DNA of 64,000 nt from Frigoribacterium endophyticum (GTDB taxonomy: Bacteria; Actinomycetota; Actinomycetes; Actinomycetales; Microbacteriaceae): NCBI RefSeq assembly GCF_011759585.1, contig NZ_JAAOYV010000001.1, positions 1,054,001-1,118,000 of the forward strand, written 5' to 3'. The notes under the pieces were generated by a model. The model saw only the letters and a list, made by a program, of their open reading frames with translations, did no database searches and was not told the origin of the DNA. Made by a program: the position numbers and the translations under genes. Numbering within the stretch: the first letter of the stretch is position 1; each line of letters opens with the position of its first letter. Below are positions 54,311 through 63,027 of the stretch, one piece after another.

Positions 54311-55455
54311 GCGGGTCGGTCCTCTCGACGGTGGCGGACGAGCAGCCAGATCAGGTACGGGGCGCCGACCACGGCGGTGACGATGCCCACGGGCACCTCG
54401 CCGGGCAGCAGCGTCCGGGTGGCGAGGTCGGCGGCGACGACGACGAGCGCCCCGAACGTCGCCGAGGCGGCGAGGGGCGGGCGGCCCGTGCCGGCGACGC
54501 GCCGGGCGAGCTGCGGCGCGACGAACGCGACGAACTCGAGCGGCCCCCCGGCCGACACCGCGGCGGCGGTCAGCAGCACGGCGCAGGCGAGCACGACGAG
54601 CCGGTGGCGCTGCACGGCGACGCCGAGCCCCCGCGACAGGTCGTCGCCCAGCTGGCTGACGTCGAGCGCCCTCGTCTGCGTCGCCGCCAGCGGGGCGACG
54701 ACGGCGAACGCCACCAGGGCGGGCCAGACGCTCGCCCACGAGATGCCCGAGACGCTGCCCACGAGCCACTGGCTGGCCGCCGCGGCGTCGGTGATCCGGG
54801 CGCGGGCGACGAGCCAGCTCGTGAGCCCGCCGAGGGCGGCGGTCGCCCCGATGCCGACGAGCACGAGCCGGTAGCCGTCGACGCCGCCCCGCCACGACAG
54901 CGCGTACACCGCCACGGCGGCCACGAGGGCCCCGACGACCGCGGCCGCCGGGACGCCGACGCTGAGCAGCCCTCCCGTCACGGAGTACCCGCCGCCGGCC
55001 AGCACGATCGCCGCGACGGCGCCGAGGCCGGCGCCCGAGGTGACGCCGAGGATGTCGGGGGTCGCCAACGGGTTGCGCGCGAAGGTCTGCGTGAGGGCGC
55101 CGGCCAGGCCGAGGCACGCCCCGACCACGAGCGCCCCGGCGACCCGGGGCAGGCGCAGGTCGAGCACGATGAGCTCCTGGGCGGGCGTGCCGCCTCCGGC
55201 GAGGGTGCGGACGACGTCGGCGACCCCGAGCGACGACGACCCCGAGGCGAGCCCCACCAGGGCGAGGGCGACGACGACCAGCAGCGAGCCCGCCGTCGCG
55301 GCGGCCGCGCGGGGCCCGCCGACGGCACGAGGCCGTGCCGGTGGCCGAGGCCCGGCTCCGGCCTCGGTCCCGGCCGCGACCCGGTCGGCGGGCGCCGGCG
55401 GCGTGGTCGCGGGGCCGCCCGCGCCGGCGGGCGCGCGGGCGTCGAGCCGGCTCAC
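54307..55455 (-). CDS. iron-siderophore ABC permease 2, FecCD family
   Basis: 382 residues. A 50-residue Ala/Pro/Arg N-terminus precedes about nine helices. Family segments: LRLPRVAGALVVGACLGLAG, QTFARNPLATPDILGVTSGA and GPLEFVAFVAPQLARRV. GTG start overlaps the stop of permease 1 by 4 bp; the stop overlaps the ATPase start. Confidence 0.92.
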   Translation of the reverse strand: MSRLDARAPAGAGGPATTPPAPADRVAAGTEAGAGPRPPARPRAVGGPRAAAATAGSLLVVVALALVGLASGSSSLGVADVVRTLAGGGTPAQELIVLDLRLPRVAGALVVGACLGLAGALTQTFARNPLATPDILGVTSGAGLGAVAAIVLAGGGYSVTGGLLSVGVPAAAVVGALVAAVAVYALSWRGGVDGYRLVLVGIGATAALGGLTSWLVARARITDAAAASQWLVGSVSGISWASVWPALVAFAVVAPLAATQTRALDVSQLGDDLSRGLGVAVQRHRLVVLACAVLLTAAAVSAGGPLEFVAFVAPQLARRVAGTGRPPLAASATFGALVVVAADLATRTLLPGEVPVGIVTAVVGAPYLIWLLVRHRREDRPA

Positions 55456-56486
55456 GGCGCGGCCGCCGTCCCGCGGCGGACGATCGCGACGAAGGCCGCC
55501 CCGCCGAGCACCGTGAGCACCACCCCGACCGAGAGCTCGGACGTCCCGCCGACCAGCCGGCCGACGACGTCGCAGGCGAGCAGGACGACCGCGCCGACGA
55601 GCGCCGAGGCCGGCAGCAGCCGGGCGTGCCCGCCCCCGACCAGCGCCCGGGCCAGGTGCGGGGCCGTGAGCCCGACGAAGCCGATCGGCCCGCTGACGGC
55701 GACCGCGGCGGCCGTCAGCAGGGTGATGGCCCCGAGCCCGACGAGCCGCGCCCGGAGGAGGCTCTCGCCGAGGCCCCGGGCGAGCTCGGCGCCGAGGGCG
55801 AGCGTGTCGAGCGACCGGGCGTTGACCGCCGCCAGGGCCGCGCCGGCGAGGGCGAGGGCGACGGCGGGCCCCGCCCCGTCGAGCGAGCGACCGGAGAGCG
55901 ACCCGACGACCCAGATGCGGTACGCGGCGAGCGTCGTCTCGTCGGAGAGGACGAGGAACGACGTCAGCGCCACGAGGAGGGCCGAGACCGCCGACCCCGC
56001 GACCGCGAGCGGCACGGGGCTCGCGAGCCCCCGCCCGAGGGCGGCGACCGAGAAGACGACGACGCTCGCGACGACGGCGCCGACGAGCGCGAGCCAGAGC
56101 GTCGCGACGACCGAGCTCGTGCCGAGCACGTACACGCCGACGACGACGGCGAGGCTCGCCCCGGCCGAGACGCCGAAGAGCCCGGGGTCGGCCAGGGGGT
56201 TGCGCGTCTGGCCCTGCATCACGGCGCCCGCGAGGCCGAGGGAGGCGCCCACCAGCAGCCCGAGGACGGTCCGCGGCACGCGGGAGCCCCAGACCACGGC
56301 CCCGACGTCGCGGGCCGGGTCGAGGAGGGCGCCGACGACGGCGGCCGGCGAGAGGACGGCGCTGCCGAGGGCGAGGCTCGCCGCGACGACGACGACCAGG
56401 GCGGCGAGGAGGAGCACGCCCCGGGGAGCGGCCCGCCGGGCAGCACCGAGGCCGGAGGTGGAGAGGGGAGGAGCGGACGAGGTCAC
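55452..56486 (-). CDS. iron-siderophore ABC permease 1, FecCD family
   Basis: 344 residues, about nine helices. SRVPRTVLGLLVGASLGLAG, MQGQTRNPLADPGLFGVSAG and GPIGFVGLTAPHLARAL are the conserved blocks. The GTG start is only 4 bp from the iron box and lacks a ribosome site, so the mRNA may be leaderless. First gene of the importer operon, which is expected to be induced by iron limitation. Confidence 0.92.
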   Translation of the reverse strand: MTSSAPPLSTSGLGAARRAAPRGVLLLAALVVVVAASLALGSAVLSPAAVVGALLDPARDVGAVVWGSRVPRTVLGLLVGASLGLAGAVMQGQTRNPLADPGLFGVSAGASLAVVVGVYVLGTSSVVATLWLALVGAVVASVVVFSVAALGRGLASPVPLAVAGSAVSALLVALTSFLVLSDETTLAAYRIWVVGSLSGRSLDGAGPAVALALAGAALAAVNARSLDTLALGAELARGLGESLLRARLVGLGAITLLTAAAVAVSGPIGFVGLTAPHLARALVGGGHARLLPASALVGAVVLLACDVVGRLVGGTSELSVGVVLTVLGGAAFVAIVRRGTAAAP

Positions 56487-56490
56487 CAGG

Positions 56491-56509
56491 TGAGGTTAGC
56501 CTACCCTCA
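56491..56509. promoter_or_regulatory. DtxR/IdeR-type iron box 2
   Basis: TGAGGTTAGCCTACCCTCA, a near-perfect 19-bp palindrome of the same class, directly before permease 1 and just after the stop of the glycosyltransferase gene upstream. Confidence 0.82.
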
Positions 56510-56517
56510 CCACGAGG

Positions 56518-57366
56518 TCAGGCCGGCTGCCCCGTCGCCGCGGGCGTCGTCCGTGCCCAGCCCCCGCTCCGGCGCTCGATAGCCCCGGCCTCCTCGAAGG
56601 CGGCGAGCCACCCCTCCATGGGCCAGGTGCCCCAGCGCTCGGCGAACACCCGCCCGTTGCGGAGGATGTCGTCGAGGTGCTGCCAGGGCGGCGAGGAGGT
56701 CGGGTGCCACTGGTGGTAGGCGTGCGCGCCGCCCACCCAGACGAGCGGCACCTCCGCCGCGTGCGCCGCGAACGCGAAGTCGGTGTCCTCCCCGCCGTAG
56801 CCCTCGTACTCCGCCGAGAAGCCGCCGACGCGGGCCCAGGTGTCGACGTCGAGCGCGAACGAGAGCGACCAGAACAGCCGGTGGTCGCCGTCGCGCGCGA
56901 CGACGGTGCGGCCGGCGGGAGGCGCGGGCCGGGCCGCGTGCGGGCGCGTCAGCCCCGCGGGGTCACGGTCGAGCTCGGCGAGGCTCGCGCCCTCGGGCAG
57001 GTACGTGACGGGGCCGCAGAGCAGCGCGCCGGGGTGCCGGGCCGCCGCGGCCTCGTAGCCGGGGACGAGGTCGGGCCCGGGCACGCAGTCCGCGTCGAGG
57101 AACACGAGCAGGCTCGCCCCGAGCGCCCGGGCCGCCGCGGCGCCGCGGTTCCGGCCCTCGGCGAGCCGCAGGCCGTCCGGCCCCGGCGGGACGTGCACGA
57201 CGACGGCGTCCTCCAGCCCTGCGCCCTCCGGGGCCGGGGACTCGTCGAGCCACACGACGACGTGGGGCACCGGAGGCGACAGCCGGCCCAGGCGGACCCG
57301 CTGGGCCCGCAGGTGGCCGAGCCGCGCCTCCGAGCACAGCGTCACGGCGACCGTCAGCGCTGCCAC
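56518..57366 (-). CDS. family 2 glycosyltransferase
   Basis: 282 residues, GT-A fold. The nucleotide-binding region includes ASLLVFLDADCVPGP (DxD-like DAD near 86) and the acceptor region GYGGEDTDFAFAAH followed by HAYHQWHPTSSPPWQHL, typical of GT2 proteins with a galactosyltransferase-like C-terminal part. GTG at 57366 overlaps the preceding gene by 13 bp. Last gene of the leftward glycosyltransferase operon. Confidence 0.82.
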   Translation of the reverse strand: MAALTVAVTLCSEARLGHLRAQRVRLGRLSPPVPHVVVWLDESPAPEGAGLEDAVVVHVPPGPDGLRLAEGRNRGAAAARALGASLLVFLDADCVPGPDLVPGYEAAAARHPGALLCGPVTYLPEGASLAELDRDPAGLTRPHAARPAPPAGRTVVARDGDHRLFWSLSFALDVDTWARVGGFSAEYEGYGGEDTDFAFAAHAAEVPLVWVGGAHAYHQWHPTSSPPWQHLDDILRNGRVFAERWGTWPMEGWLAAFEEAGAIERRSGGWARTTPAATGQPA

Positions 57367-58412
57367 GAGGCCACCTCCGCGACGACGGCCGCGGCCCGGG
57401 CGGGCGCGCCCTCGACCTGCCAGGTCGACCAGTCGGGCGTCGTCGCCAGCGCCCGGTCGAGGAGGGCGGGCCACGCCTCGTCGGCTGGCCACCCGTCGAC
57501 GACGACGGCGAGGCCGCGGTCGGCCAGCAGGCGCGCCGTCGCGCCCTGCTCGTCGAACGGGCGGCCCTGCGGCACGACGACGGCGCGGGCGCCGGCGGCG
57601 GCGAGGTCGGCCACGCTGTTCTGGCCGGCCGCCGTCACGACGACGTCGGCCGTCGACAGGAGCTCCCAGGGGTCGTCCACCCACGCGCCCGCCTCGCCGC
57701 CCAGCAGGGTCCACGAGGCGCCGGGGGTGACCGCCGCGGCGCGCGCGACGTCGTCGGCGAGGCGACCCGCGCCTCCGTCGCCCCCTCCCGGCAGCACCAG
57801 CACGCGCGGGCCCGCCGGGGCCGCGGGGCGCACCGCGCGGGGTCGACCGGCGAAGCGCGAGACGCCCCCCACCGTCCGGACGCGGTCGGCGGCGACGTCG
57901 AGGGCGGGGGAGGCGTGGAGGCCCGGCGCCCAGGGCGCGAGGACCCGCTCGGCGGCGCGGAAGGCGAGGAGGTGGGGCTCGTCGGAGCGGTCGCCCGGCT
58001 GGGTGACGACGACGGGCGGCACGCCGAGGAGGCGCACGAGCAGCGCGACCTCGACCGAGACGTCGACGACGAACGCCGCCGGCCGGTGCTCGGCGACCCA
58101 GCCGGCGATCGCGGCCAGCCGCCCGGAGTGGCCGGGGTGGTGCAGCGGGGCCCAGTGGAGCAGGCCCCGCACCGTCGGGGAGGCGTCGCGGGGGTCGAGG
58201 TCGGCGCCGTCGCCCGAACGGGGCGCGACGGGGTCGTCGTCGCGCGGCAGGACCACCCACTCGGTGTCGGCGGAGAGGCCGGCGGGGGCGGGCAGGCTGC
58301 TGAACACGACGACCCGCGCGGCCAGGTGCGGGCGGACGGCCGTGAAGCGCGTGACGTGGCCGGCGCCGTGGTGGTGGACGTACCAGCCGACGAGCGGCGG
58401 TGCGTCGCTCAC
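57354..58412 (-). CDS. GT-B glycosyltransferase, MurG/GT28-like
   Basis: 352 residues. The N-terminus VGWYVHHHGAGHVTRFTAVR is the GHxxR sugar-acceptor loop of GT1/GT28-type enzymes; the C-terminal half has VLVLPGGGDGGAGRLADDVA and TADVVVTAAGQNSVADLAAA, as in MurG-like donors' sites. Probably adds a sugar to a lipid-linked or surface glycan. GTG start overlaps the stop of the double glycosyltransferase by 4 bp. Confidence 0.78.
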   Translation of the reverse strand: MSDAPPLVGWYVHHHGAGHVTRFTAVRPHLAARVVVFSSLPAPAGLSADTEWVVLPRDDDPVAPRSGDGADLDPRDASPTVRGLLHWAPLHHPGHSGRLAAIAGWVAEHRPAAFVVDVSVEVALLVRLLGVPPVVVTQPGDRSDEPHLLAFRAAERVLAPWAPGLHASPALDVAADRVRTVGGVSRFAGRPRAVRPAAPAGPRVLVLPGGGDGGAGRLADDVARAAAVTPGASWTLLGGEAGAWVDDPWELLSTADVVVTAAGQNSVADLAAAGARAVVVPQGRPFDEQGATARLLADRGLAVVVDGWPADEAWPALLDRALATTPDWSTWQVEGAPARAAAVVAEVASWQR

Positions 58413-60721
58413 GCGTCGGCCCGGGCGCCGGCGTCGGTCACGTCGAGGGAGTCGAGCGTGTCGACCGTGCCCGTGTCGACCGGGGAGGGCGACGACGTCG
58501 ACGAGACGCCTCGACGGGTCTCGACGAGCGACCGGTAGAGGCCCTCGAGCACGCCCGCGCGGTGCCGCAGCGACAGCCGGTCGACGGCGTCCTCGCGGAT
58601 GCGCGCCCGGAACCCGGGGGTGCTCTGCGACTGCGCGGCGAGCCCCTCCGCGACGTGGGCCAGCGCGTCGGCGTCGCCCATGGCGACGAGGCCCGCCCCG
58701 GCCGACGAGCCGACGACCTCCGAGACGCCGCCGGTGTCGAAGGCCGCCACCGGCGTCCCGACGGCGAGCGCCTCGGCGATGACGAGGCCGAACGGCTCCT
58801 CCCACACGGGCGTGACGAGCGCGCAGGCGCTGCGGCCGACGAGGTCGGCGAGGCTGCGCTGGTCGAGCTCGCCGACATAGCGGACCCGGTCGCCGAGGTG
58901 CGGCTCGACGGCCTCCTCGAACCAGGCTGCGTCGCCGACGCGGCCGGCGAGCACGAGGCACCGACCGGTCCGCCGGGCGGCCGCGATCGCCAGGTCGGCG
59001 CCCTTCTCGGGCACGAGCCGCCCCGACCAGACGAGGTCGTCGCCGCCCGGCCCGAGCGGCCACAGGTCGGTGTCGACGCCGTTCGGCAGCACGAGCGACT
59101 CGACGCCCGCCGCCCGCCACTCCCGCGCCGTGTGGTCGCTGACGGCGAGGAAGGCGCTGCGCGGCTCGGGCCCGCGGGCGTGGTGCTCGAGCAGGTCGGG
59201 CAGCGTCGGCGTGTGCAGCGTCGACACGACGGGCACGCCGAGTCGGCCCGCCCACGAGAGGGGCAGGCCGTGCAGGCTGTGGTTCTCGACGACGTCGAAC
59301 TGGTCGGCGTGCTCGGCGACCCAGGCCAGGGCCCGGTCGAGGGCGGGGAGCGCCCGCTCGAGGTAGCCGGCCGGGTACGTCGTGTCGGTCGCCTCGGCGG
59401 GGTCGTCCCACACCACGGGCGGCAGGGTGAACTCGGTCGGCCCGCCCTCCAGGAAGTCGCTGCCCTCGGGGGCGCAGAGCACGACGTGGTGGCCGCGGGC
59501 ACGGAGCGTCCGCACCTGGTTCCAGACCGACGACTCGAGCCCGCCGGCGTGCGGCTGGCGGATGGGGTACCGGAGCGGTGCGACGACGGCGATGCGGAGG
59601 GGCTCCCCGTCGCGGCCGGAGGCGTCGCCCGGCTCGGCGGCGTCCGCGCGGCCGCGCGGCTCCGGCGCGGAGGCGCCCGAGCGGTCGGCCACCGAGCGGA
59701 GCGCGGCGGCGTAGGCCTCGTCGTGCGTCGCGGCCACCGTGCGCCGCTGCACCCGGCGCACGAGGCGTCGGCGCGCGACGAGCTCGGCCCGGGCGGCGCT
59801 GCCGGGACGGCCTCCCCGGCCGTCGGTCAGGGTGCGGAGGGCCTCGGCGAGCGCGGCGGGGTCGCCGGCGTCGAACGCCGCGAAGGAGTCCGGGTGCTGC
59901 TCGGCCGCGTAGCCGACGCGGGGGCCGGCGACGGGGACGCCGAGGTCCCAGCAGAGCTCGACCCAGCCGGAGTGGGTGCCGTGCCGGTAGGGGAGCACGG
60001 CCACGTCGAGGTCCGCGAGCGACGCGGCGAGCTCGTCGTCGGAGAGGCGGGGGTGCACGTCGAGGACGGCGTGGGGGTCCGCCGCGACCAGCGCGGCCAC
60101 GCGGGCCCGCGCCTCCTCGTCCCGCACGCGCTCGTTGAGGTCGACGCGGACGACGACGTCGGTGCCGTCGCGGCGCAGCAGCTCGGCCGCGGCCAGGAGC
60201 GTCTCGACGGCGCGGACGGCGTCGATGTTCGGTCGCAGGTCGCGGAGCGCCGCGCCGACGACCAGCGCGTCGGACGCCCGGCCGGAGGGCGCCTCGGCGT
60301 CGAGGGGCAGCAGGTCGGGGTGCGCGACGACGACGGCCTCGCGCCCCCAGCGCCGGGCCACCTCGGCGGCGGCTCCGGGCGTGAGGGTCAGGACGACGTC
60401 CGCGGCGGGCACCAGGAGGTCGAGCTGGGCGGCGTGGTCGCCCTGGTCGACGAGCTGGGGGTTCTCGAGGTCGTGGACGGTGTAGACGAGCGGCTTGCCG
60501 ACCTCGCGCAGCGCGGCGACGACGCCCGCGAGGTGCTCGAGGGTGAACGACTCCGTGCCGAAGTGGACGTGCAGGAGGTCGAACTCGTCGGCGTGCGCCC
60601 GGACCCAGCCGGCGTCGACCATCACGGGGGGCCACCACTGGCCGGGGCCGGCGCCGGCCGGGGCCGGGTCGGCCAGGCGGACGACCGTGGCGGGGCGGTC
60701 CGCCGCGTCGAGCGCGCGCAC
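58409..60721 (-). CDS. tandem double GT4 glycosyltransferase
   Basis: 770 residues from the first conventional start. Two GT-B units: unit 1 (about 1-350; DLLHVHFGTESF, VVYTVHDLENPQ-like region, LPYRHGTHSGWVELCWDLGV) and unit 2 (about 380-740; PIRQPHAGGLESSVWNQV, LVWSGRLVPEKGADLAI, TPVWEEPFGLVIAEALAVGT with the EX7E motif). A Ser/Thr/Asp-rich tail follows. Coding clearly continues upstream of the GTG: in-frame LLRVASVPAAHPYVRALD is the normal N-terminus of unit 1, and AGGAGG (60807-60812) stands seven bases before an ATC codon at 60797-60799. No ATG, GTG or TTG is in frame there. Full length would be 796 residues. Confidence 0.82.
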   Translation of the reverse strand: MRALDAADRPATVVRLADPAPAGAGPGQWWPPVMVDAGWVRAHADEFDLLHVHFGTESFTLEHLAGVVAALREVGKPLVYTVHDLENPQLVDQGDHAAQLDLLVPAADVVLTLTPGAAAEVARRWGREAVVVAHPDLLPLDAEAPSGRASDALVVGAALRDLRPNIDAVRAVETLLAAAELLRRDGTDVVVRVDLNERVRDEEARARVAALVAADPHAVLDVHPRLSDDELAASLADLDVAVLPYRHGTHSGWVELCWDLGVPVAGPRVGYAAEQHPDSFAAFDAGDPAALAEALRTLTDGRGGRPGSAARAELVARRRLVRRVQRRTVAATHDEAYAAALRSVADRSGASAPEPRGRADAAEPGDASGRDGEPLRIAVVAPLRYPIRQPHAGGLESSVWNQVRTLRARGHHVVLCAPEGSDFLEGGPTEFTLPPVVWDDPAEATDTTYPAGYLERALPALDRALAWVAEHADQFDVVENHSLHGLPLSWAGRLGVPVVSTLHTPTLPDLLEHHARGPEPRSAFLAVSDHTAREWRAAGVESLVLPNGVDTDLWPLGPGGDDLVWSGRLVPEKGADLAIAAARRTGRCLVLAGRVGDAAWFEEAVEPHLGDRVRYVGELDQRSLADLVGRSACALVTPVWEEPFGLVIAEALAVGTPVAAFDTGGVSEVVGSSAGAGLVAMGDADALAHVAEGLAAQSQSTPGFRARIREDAVDRLSLRHRAGVLEGLYRSLVETRRGVSSTSSPSPVDTGTVDTLDSLDVTDAGARADA

Positions 60722-60799
60722 GTAGGGGTGGGCGGCGGGGACGGACGCGACCCGGAGCAGCGGCTGCGGGGGAGCGACCCGGTCGTTCAGGGGATCGAT

Positions 60800-61051
60800 G
60801 ATCGTGCCTCCTCGGCGTGTCGTCTGGGGCGGGGCGGACGAGTCCGCAGGACCCTGCTGACGTCCGGGGGGCCGGTCGGTGTCGAGGAGGGGGTGAGCCG
60901 ATGGGAGCGGCCTCCACGGACGCTAGTCCTCGGGAGGCTCTCAGGCCCTGTGTGCGTGTACCCCTCTGCTCGGCGCCGGGCGGGAGGGCCCCGGACCCGG
61001 CAAGCTGGGGCTGCCCGCCACGACCGTCGCCGGCAGGAAGGCGACCCCATC
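60800..61051. promoter_or_regulatory. divergent gap of the glycosyltransferase cluster
   Basis: About 250 bp separating the leftward and rightward operons. It contains the ribosome site for the double glycosyltransferase and presumably both promoters, but no -10/-35 pair convincing enough to mark was seen. Confidence 0.4.
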
Positions 61052-61987
61052 GTGACCACCACCCCCGTCGTCGACGGCCGCACGCGCCACTACGGCGACT
61101 TCTACGGGCTCAGCGAGCCCGAGGGCGACGGCGCCGTCGCCCTCGTCGTCGGCAACTGCCAGGCGGAGTCGCTCCGCATCGCCCTCGAGGGAGGCGGCCT
61201 GCGGACGGTGAGGACGCCCGCGGTCCACGAGCTGGTCGCCACGGACCTCCCGCACCTCGCCCGCTGGCTCGGCCGGGCGGAGCTGCTGGTCTCGCAGCCC
61301 GTCCGCGACGACTACCACGGCCTGCCCCTCGGGACGGCGCAGCTCGCGGCGGCGCTGCCGGCGCGGGCCCGCGTCGTGAGGGTGCCCGTCATCCGGTTCG
61401 CGGGCCTCTACCCGGCGCACGCGATCGTCCGGCCGCCGAGCGACGCGTCGCTGGTGCCGCCCGTGGTCGAGTACCACGACCTGCGGCTCGTCGTGCGGGC
61501 CGCGGCCCGGGGCGGCGCCGTCGACGCGCCCTCCCCGCTGCCCCCGCTCCGGCCCGAGTCCGTGCGGGCGGTCGCCGAGCTCTCCCGGGGCGAGCTGCGA
61601 CAGCGTGAGGAGGCCCACGACGCCGTCGTCGTCTCCGACCTCTTCGACCGCCCCTCCTTCGCGCAGATGCGCACGCTCAACCACCCCGGCAACCCGGTCT
61701 GGCGGTCGCTCGCCGAGCGGGTCCGTCGCCGGCTCGCCCTGCCCGAGCACGAGGTCGACCCGGGGCGCCCCCTGCTCGACAGCGTCCACGCGCCCCGGGA
61801 GGCCGTCGTCGTCGAGGCGTTCGGCCTCGACGAGGAGCCGACCGACCACTGGGTCGTCGGCGGTCGCCGCCTCGAGGCGGCCGAGGTCGAGGAGGCGCAC
61901 CTCGGCTGGTACGCCGACCACCCCGAGGTCGTGACGGCGGCGCTCGCCCGCCACGCCGACGCGCTGCGCCTGCTGGGCCTGTCGTGA
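61052..61987 (+). CDS. WcbI-domain polysaccharide biosynthesis protein
   Basis: 311 residues. VALVVGNCQAESLRIALEGG near residue 30 is the WcbI signature (GNCQ), followed by LVSQPVRDDYHGLPLGT and VRVPVIRFAGLYPAHA. WcbI proteins act in capsule or glycan formation, possibly as acyl- or phospho-transferases. The GTG at 61052 has AGGAAGG ten bases upstream. Stop overlaps the next gene (GTGA). First gene of the rightward operon. Confidence 0.75.
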   Translation: MTTTPVVDGRTRHYGDFYGLSEPEGDGAVALVVGNCQAESLRIALEGGGLRTVRTPAVHELVATDLPHLARWLGRAELLVSQPVRDDYHGLPLGTAQLAAALPARARVVRVPVIRFAGLYPAHAIVRPPSDASLVPPVVEYHDLRLVVRAAARGGAVDAPSPLPPLRPESVRAVAELSRGELRQREEAHDAVVVSDLFDRPSFAQMRTLNHPGNPVWRSLAERVRRRLALPEHEVDPGRPLLDSVHAPREAVVVEAFGLDEEPTDHWVVGGRRLEAAEVEEAHLGWYADHPEVVTAALARHADALRLLGLS

Positions 61988-63027
61988 GCGACTCTGCGCC
62001 GTCGGCGACCGACTCCACGGGCCTCCCGGCCCTCGTCGTCACCGACGACCGCCAGCACGGGGTCTCGAACTACGCACGGGGCGTCGCGGCGGCCGTGGCG
62101 GCCCTCGTCGGGCGGGACCTCGCGGTCGCGCCGGACGCGCTCACCGGGACCGCGCCTCCGGCCCGGTCCCACCTCCACTTCACCGACCGGCTCTGGGGCG
62201 GGTCGCCCGAGGAGGCGGCCGACCGCATCGAGGACCTCGCGCGCCGGACGTCGCTCACGGTCACCCTGCACGATCTCCCGCAGCCGTCCGACGGCGAGCG
62301 CAACCTCCCGCGGCGCGCCGAGTGCTACCGGCGCGTGGTCGAGGCGGCCGCGGGCGTCGTCTGCAACAGCCGGCACGAGGCGCTGCTGCTCGATGAGCAC
62401 GCCCTCGTGGGGGCGGGCGGCCGCGCGGCCGTCCTGCCCCTGGCCGTCGACCCCGTCGGGCCGGCGCCCGCGCCCGGGCAGCGCCCGCCGCCGGACGGGA
62501 CGGCGGCCGTCATCGGGTTCTTCTACCCCGGCAAGGGCCACGCCGAGCTCGTCGACGCCGTCGTCGAGCTGCGGGCCGCCGGGTCGGCCCTGCGGGTCGC
62601 GGCCCTGGGTCGCGCGTCGACGGGCCACGAGGCCGAGCTCGCCGAGCTCGTCGCCGGCGCCGCCTCCCGCGGAGCGTCGCTGGAGGTCACGGGCTACCTC
62701 GACGACGACGAGCTGCTCGAGCGCTGCCGCCGGGCCGCGGTGCCCGTCGCCGCCCACCGGCACGTCTCGGCCTCCGGATCGATCGCGACCTGGATCGCGG
62801 CCGGGCGGCGCCCCCTGGTGCCCGACACGAGGTACTCCCGCGAGATGGCCGAGCTGCGGCCGGGCACCCTGACCCTCGTCGACCCCGACGACCTCGTGAC
62901 GGCGCTGGCCGCGGCCCTCGCCGACCCCGCCTCGACCTGGCTCGGGCCCTCGGCCGTGACGGCGCCCGGCCTTGCCGACGTCGCGGCGGCCTCGGTGCGC
63001 TGGTGGGCAGACGAGGTGGCCTGGTGA
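61984..63027 (+). CDS. GT4-like glycosyltransferase
   Basis: 347 residues. LVVTDDRQHGVSNYARGVAA at the N-terminus, VTLHDLPQPSDGERNLPRRA in the first Rossmann domain, and AAVIGFFYPGKGHAELVDAV plus VAAHRHVSASGSIATWIAAG in the second. The donor-site pattern is weak compared with classic GT4 (EX7E not obvious), so the sugar is unknown. GTG start in the WcbI stop; stop overlaps the next GTG. Confidence 0.72.
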   Translation: MSDSAPSATDSTGLPALVVTDDRQHGVSNYARGVAAAVAALVGRDLAVAPDALTGTAPPARSHLHFTDRLWGGSPEEAADRIEDLARRTSLTVTLHDLPQPSDGERNLPRRAECYRRVVEAAAGVVCNSRHEALLLDEHALVGAGGRAAVLPLAVDPVGPAPAPGQRPPPDGTAAVIGFFYPGKGHAELVDAVVELRAAGSALRVAALGRASTGHEAELAELVAGAASRGASLEVTGYLDDDELLERCRRAAVPVAAHRHVSASGSIATWIAAGRRPLVPDTRYSREMAELRPGTLTLVDPDDLVTALAAALADPASTWLGPSAVTAPGLADVAAASVRWWADEVAW

